The notes beneath the pieces are model-generated. The model searched no databases. It saw nothing but the letters and a program-made list of their open reading frames with translations, and was not told the origin of the DNA. 64,000 nucleotides of DNA, taken from Gammaproteobacteria bacterium (lineage in GTDB: Bacteria > Pseudomonadota > Gammaproteobacteria > Pseudomonadales > Azotimanducaceae). The stretch is from the NCBI GenBank assembly GCA_026705345.1, contig JAPPAV010000092.1, forward strand, positions 25,848 to 89,847, written 5' to 3'. Shown piece after piece: positions 62,216 through 64,000 of this stretch (its first letter is position 1; the number at the start of each line of letters is the position of its first letter). The position numbers and the translations under genes are program-made.

Positions 62216-64000
62216 ATGGCTGAATCCACCGTTGATCCGACACCGCCGGGTGGTGGGCCCTCGCGGCGGGCACAGGAACGCCAGCTCGATAGCCGAACGA
62301 GCGGCATCGACACGCACACTCACATCGGTGACGGCGAGTCGTTCCGGCTTATTCTCCGAAGTGCCGCGTATATCCGTTTCTTCTTCTGGCGGTATTGCAT
62401 CAAGTTCGCCTTGAAACTCGGTGCCTATGTCGTCGCGCTCGGGCTCCTGCCCTGGCCAGCGAAGATGCTCGTCGACCACGTGATCCTGGCGAAGCCGATC
62501 GAGGAGGCCGCCAACTATCCACCCTATTGGCAGTGGGTAGTCGACGCCATGCAGGGTATGGGGCCGCTTCAGATCCTGGTCTGGCTGGTCGTTATCGGCC
62601 TTGCTCTGGTGTTGTTGATCGGTCGCTACGTCTCCGGCTACGACGACGACGTCGAGGCGGGATTGGCTCAGGGTCACGACTACGCCACGCAGACGGAAAA
62701 CCAGATCCACGGTGGCCACAGCACCTTCGGCGGACTCTGGGGCTATGTCGAGTTCAAGTTCAACGCCCGCCTCACCCAGTCTCTCAACCACATGCTTCGG
62801 TCGCAGCTCTTCAGCCGAATCGGCGCGTTGTCGATGACGCAGCTGGAGGAACAGCGGATCGGCGATTCGATCTACCGGGTCATGTACGACGCGCCGCAGG
62901 TCAACGAGATCTTCTACGAGATCACCCACACCCCGGCGATGTCCACGTTACTGTACGTTCAGGCCGGCGTGACGCTGCTGTTCACCTATCCGGGGGAGTA
63001 CGCGATCTTCTGGATTACGATGGCGATGTGTCCCACCTACGCCATCCTGTCGAGCCTGTTCTCGCGCATTGTCCGGCGGCGTGGCCAGGCGGCGCGTGCG
63101 GCGGGCGCATTGACCACCGGCACCATCGAAGAGGGCATGGACAACGTGCTGGCCGTGCAGAGCCTTGGCAGCAACGAGAACGAGCGGGGGCGTTTCGATC
63201 GCGACAGCAAGGAGTCCTTCAAGCGGCATCGGGCGGTTTCGCTGATGTGGTTCATCATTCCCCAGGTGGGCGACACGATTAACGCGATCGCGCAGACCGC
63301 GTTCTTTGTCCTCCTCATCAACCTCATCATCGACGGCGGGCTCTCGGCTGGCGACTACGGGGCGATGTTCGTGTTCTGGGGCTACCTGCGCGGCCCGGCG
63401 ATGGCCCTTGGCATCCTCTGGATCCGTTTGCAGGACAACGTCGCCGGCATGCGACGTGTATTTGCCATGCTCGATCTGCCGCCGGAAGACGACTTGGGCA
63501 GGATGCACTTGGGGCCCATCCGTTATGGGATCTCGATGCGCAAGGCGGGACTCGTCTACCCGGACGGCAGGCGCGCCCTCGCGGAGGTGGACCTCGACGC
63601 GAAGGTTGGTCAGATCGTCGCTTTCTGCGGACCTACTGGCGCTGGAAAAACGAGCCTTGCATACCTGATTCCACGCTACCACCGGGCCAGCGAAGGGGAG
63701 GTTCGCGTGGACGGGCAGTCGGTAAACGATGTCACGCTCGAGAGTCTGCGTTCGCAGGTAACCTACGTCTTCCAGGAGACCCAGCTGTTTTCGGACTCCA
63801 TTCTCGAGAATATCCGTTACGGCAAGCCGAAAGCGGGACGCGAGGACGTCATGCGCGTCGCGAGGACGGCGGGCATCCACGATTTCATCATGTCGCTGCC
63901 GGAAGGCTACGACACGAAGCTCGGCAGCGCCGCCGCCAGCAAGCTCTCGGTGGGGCAGAAGCAACGCATTTCCATTGCCCGCGGCCTGCTGCGCGACTCG
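62216..64000 (+). CDS. ABC exporter half-transporter (3' partial)
   Basis: ATG 62216 with GGAG five bases upstream; the frame stays open to the last base (595 codons). About 65 polar residues lead into the membrane domain (FRLILRSAAYIRFFFWRYC). The NBD shows Walker A GPTGAGKTS, Q-loop VFQETQLFSDSILENIRYG and signature LSVGQKQRISIARG; Walker B and H-loop lie outside the window. With the preceding gene it probably forms a heterodimeric exporter. Substrate unknown. Confidence 0.88.
   Translation, partial: MAESTVDPTPPGGGPSRRAQERQLDSRTSGIDTHTHIGDGESFRLILRSAAYIRFFFWRYCIKFALKLGAYVVALGLLPWPAKMLVDHVILAKPIEEAANYPPYWQWVVDAMQGMGPLQILVWLVVIGLALVLLIGRYVSGYDDDVEAGLAQGHDYATQTENQIHGGHSTFGGLWGYVEFKFNARLTQSLNHMLRSQLFSRIGALSMTQLEEQRIGDSIYRVMYDAPQVNEIFYEITHTPAMSTLLYVQAGVTLLFTYPGEYAIFWITMAMCPTYAILSSLFSRIVRRRGQAARAAGALTTGTIEEGMDNVLAVQSLGSNENERGRFDRDSKESFKRHRAVSLMWFIIPQVGDTINAIAQTAFFVLLINLIIDGGLSAGDYGAMFVFWGYLRGPAMALGILWIRLQDNVAGMRRVFAMLDLPPEDDLGRMHLGPIRYGISMRKAGLVYPDGRRALAEVDLDAKVGQIVAFCGPTGAGKTSLAYLIPRYHRASEGEVRVDGQSVNDVTLESLRSQVTYVFQETQLFSDSILENIRYGKPKAGREDVMRVARTAGIHDFIMSLPEGYDTKLGSAAASKLSVGQKQRISIARGLLRDS

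Overview
The window is GC-rich, gene-dense bacterial chromosome. A C-terminal autotransporter-like barrel, a YdgA/DUF945-type protein, type I Baeyer-Villiger, TauD, phytanoyl-CoA dioxygenase and CaiB enzymes, and a BCCT transporter point to a Gram-negative heterotroph. It is most likely a marine or host-associated gammaproteobacterium; this placement is inference. I saw no rRNA, tRNA, transposase, integrase or CRISPR array.

Layout. 1-4162: 3' part of a giant Calx-beta repeat surface protein with an outer-membrane barrel, closed by a strong terminator. 4226-5641: class III aminotransferase. 5960-19888 (minus): an eight-gene operon encoding DUF4159, VWA/GATase-like, caspase-like, TPR-metallopeptidase, MoxR ATPase, DUF58, BatA-like VWA and DUF4175 proteins, with five successive 4-bp ATGA/GTGA stop-start overlaps. 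It is preceded on the same strand by an enolase-superfamily enzyme and a phytanoyl-CoA dioxygenase. 22561-25920: enoyl-CoA hydratase, Baeyer-Villiger monooxygenase and TauD-type dioxygenase. 26179-35175: accessory region with tandem coiled-coil membrane proteins, an exonuclease-like/RecQ/UvrD fusion helicase, remnants of an AbiE-type toxin-antitoxin pair, an SRPBCC protein, and a DUF4143 ATPase whose start codon abuts a perfect 17-bp inverted repeat. 35332-42324: helical-repeat exported protein, BCCT transporter with a coupled Ldh-family dehydrogenase, and a transketolase-like enzyme. 42551-49002: secreted metalloprotease/Calx-beta/LRR protein coupled to a DUF945 protein. 48999-59453: CoA-ester catabolism (acyl-CoA synthetase, CaiB/racemase, glyoxalase-type epimerase, two acyl-CoA dehydrogenases) with two Gfo/Idh/MocA oxidoreductases and several small genes. 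59768-64000: two ABC exporter half-transporters, the second cut by the window end.

A family of GTAG-type palindromic (REP-like) elements recurs at 5661, 5789, 23386, 24966, 25029, 32371, 33058, 39677, 55123 and 55248. Full elements are two hairpins with a shared CTTGT/ACAAG loop, bounded by GTAGGGG and CCCCTAC. Several copies lie inside genes: two encode the N-terminus of the monooxygenase, one encodes the C-terminus of an oxidoreductase, and one carries the stop codon of the fusion helicase. The AbiE remnants are bracketed by two of them, suggesting these elements mark recombination or decay junctions.

The strongest candidates for undescribed biology are the MoxR/VWA operon with a Cys-less caspase-like protein and a metallopeptidase, the tri-domain helicase with its surroundings, and the REP-like family that has entered coding sequence.
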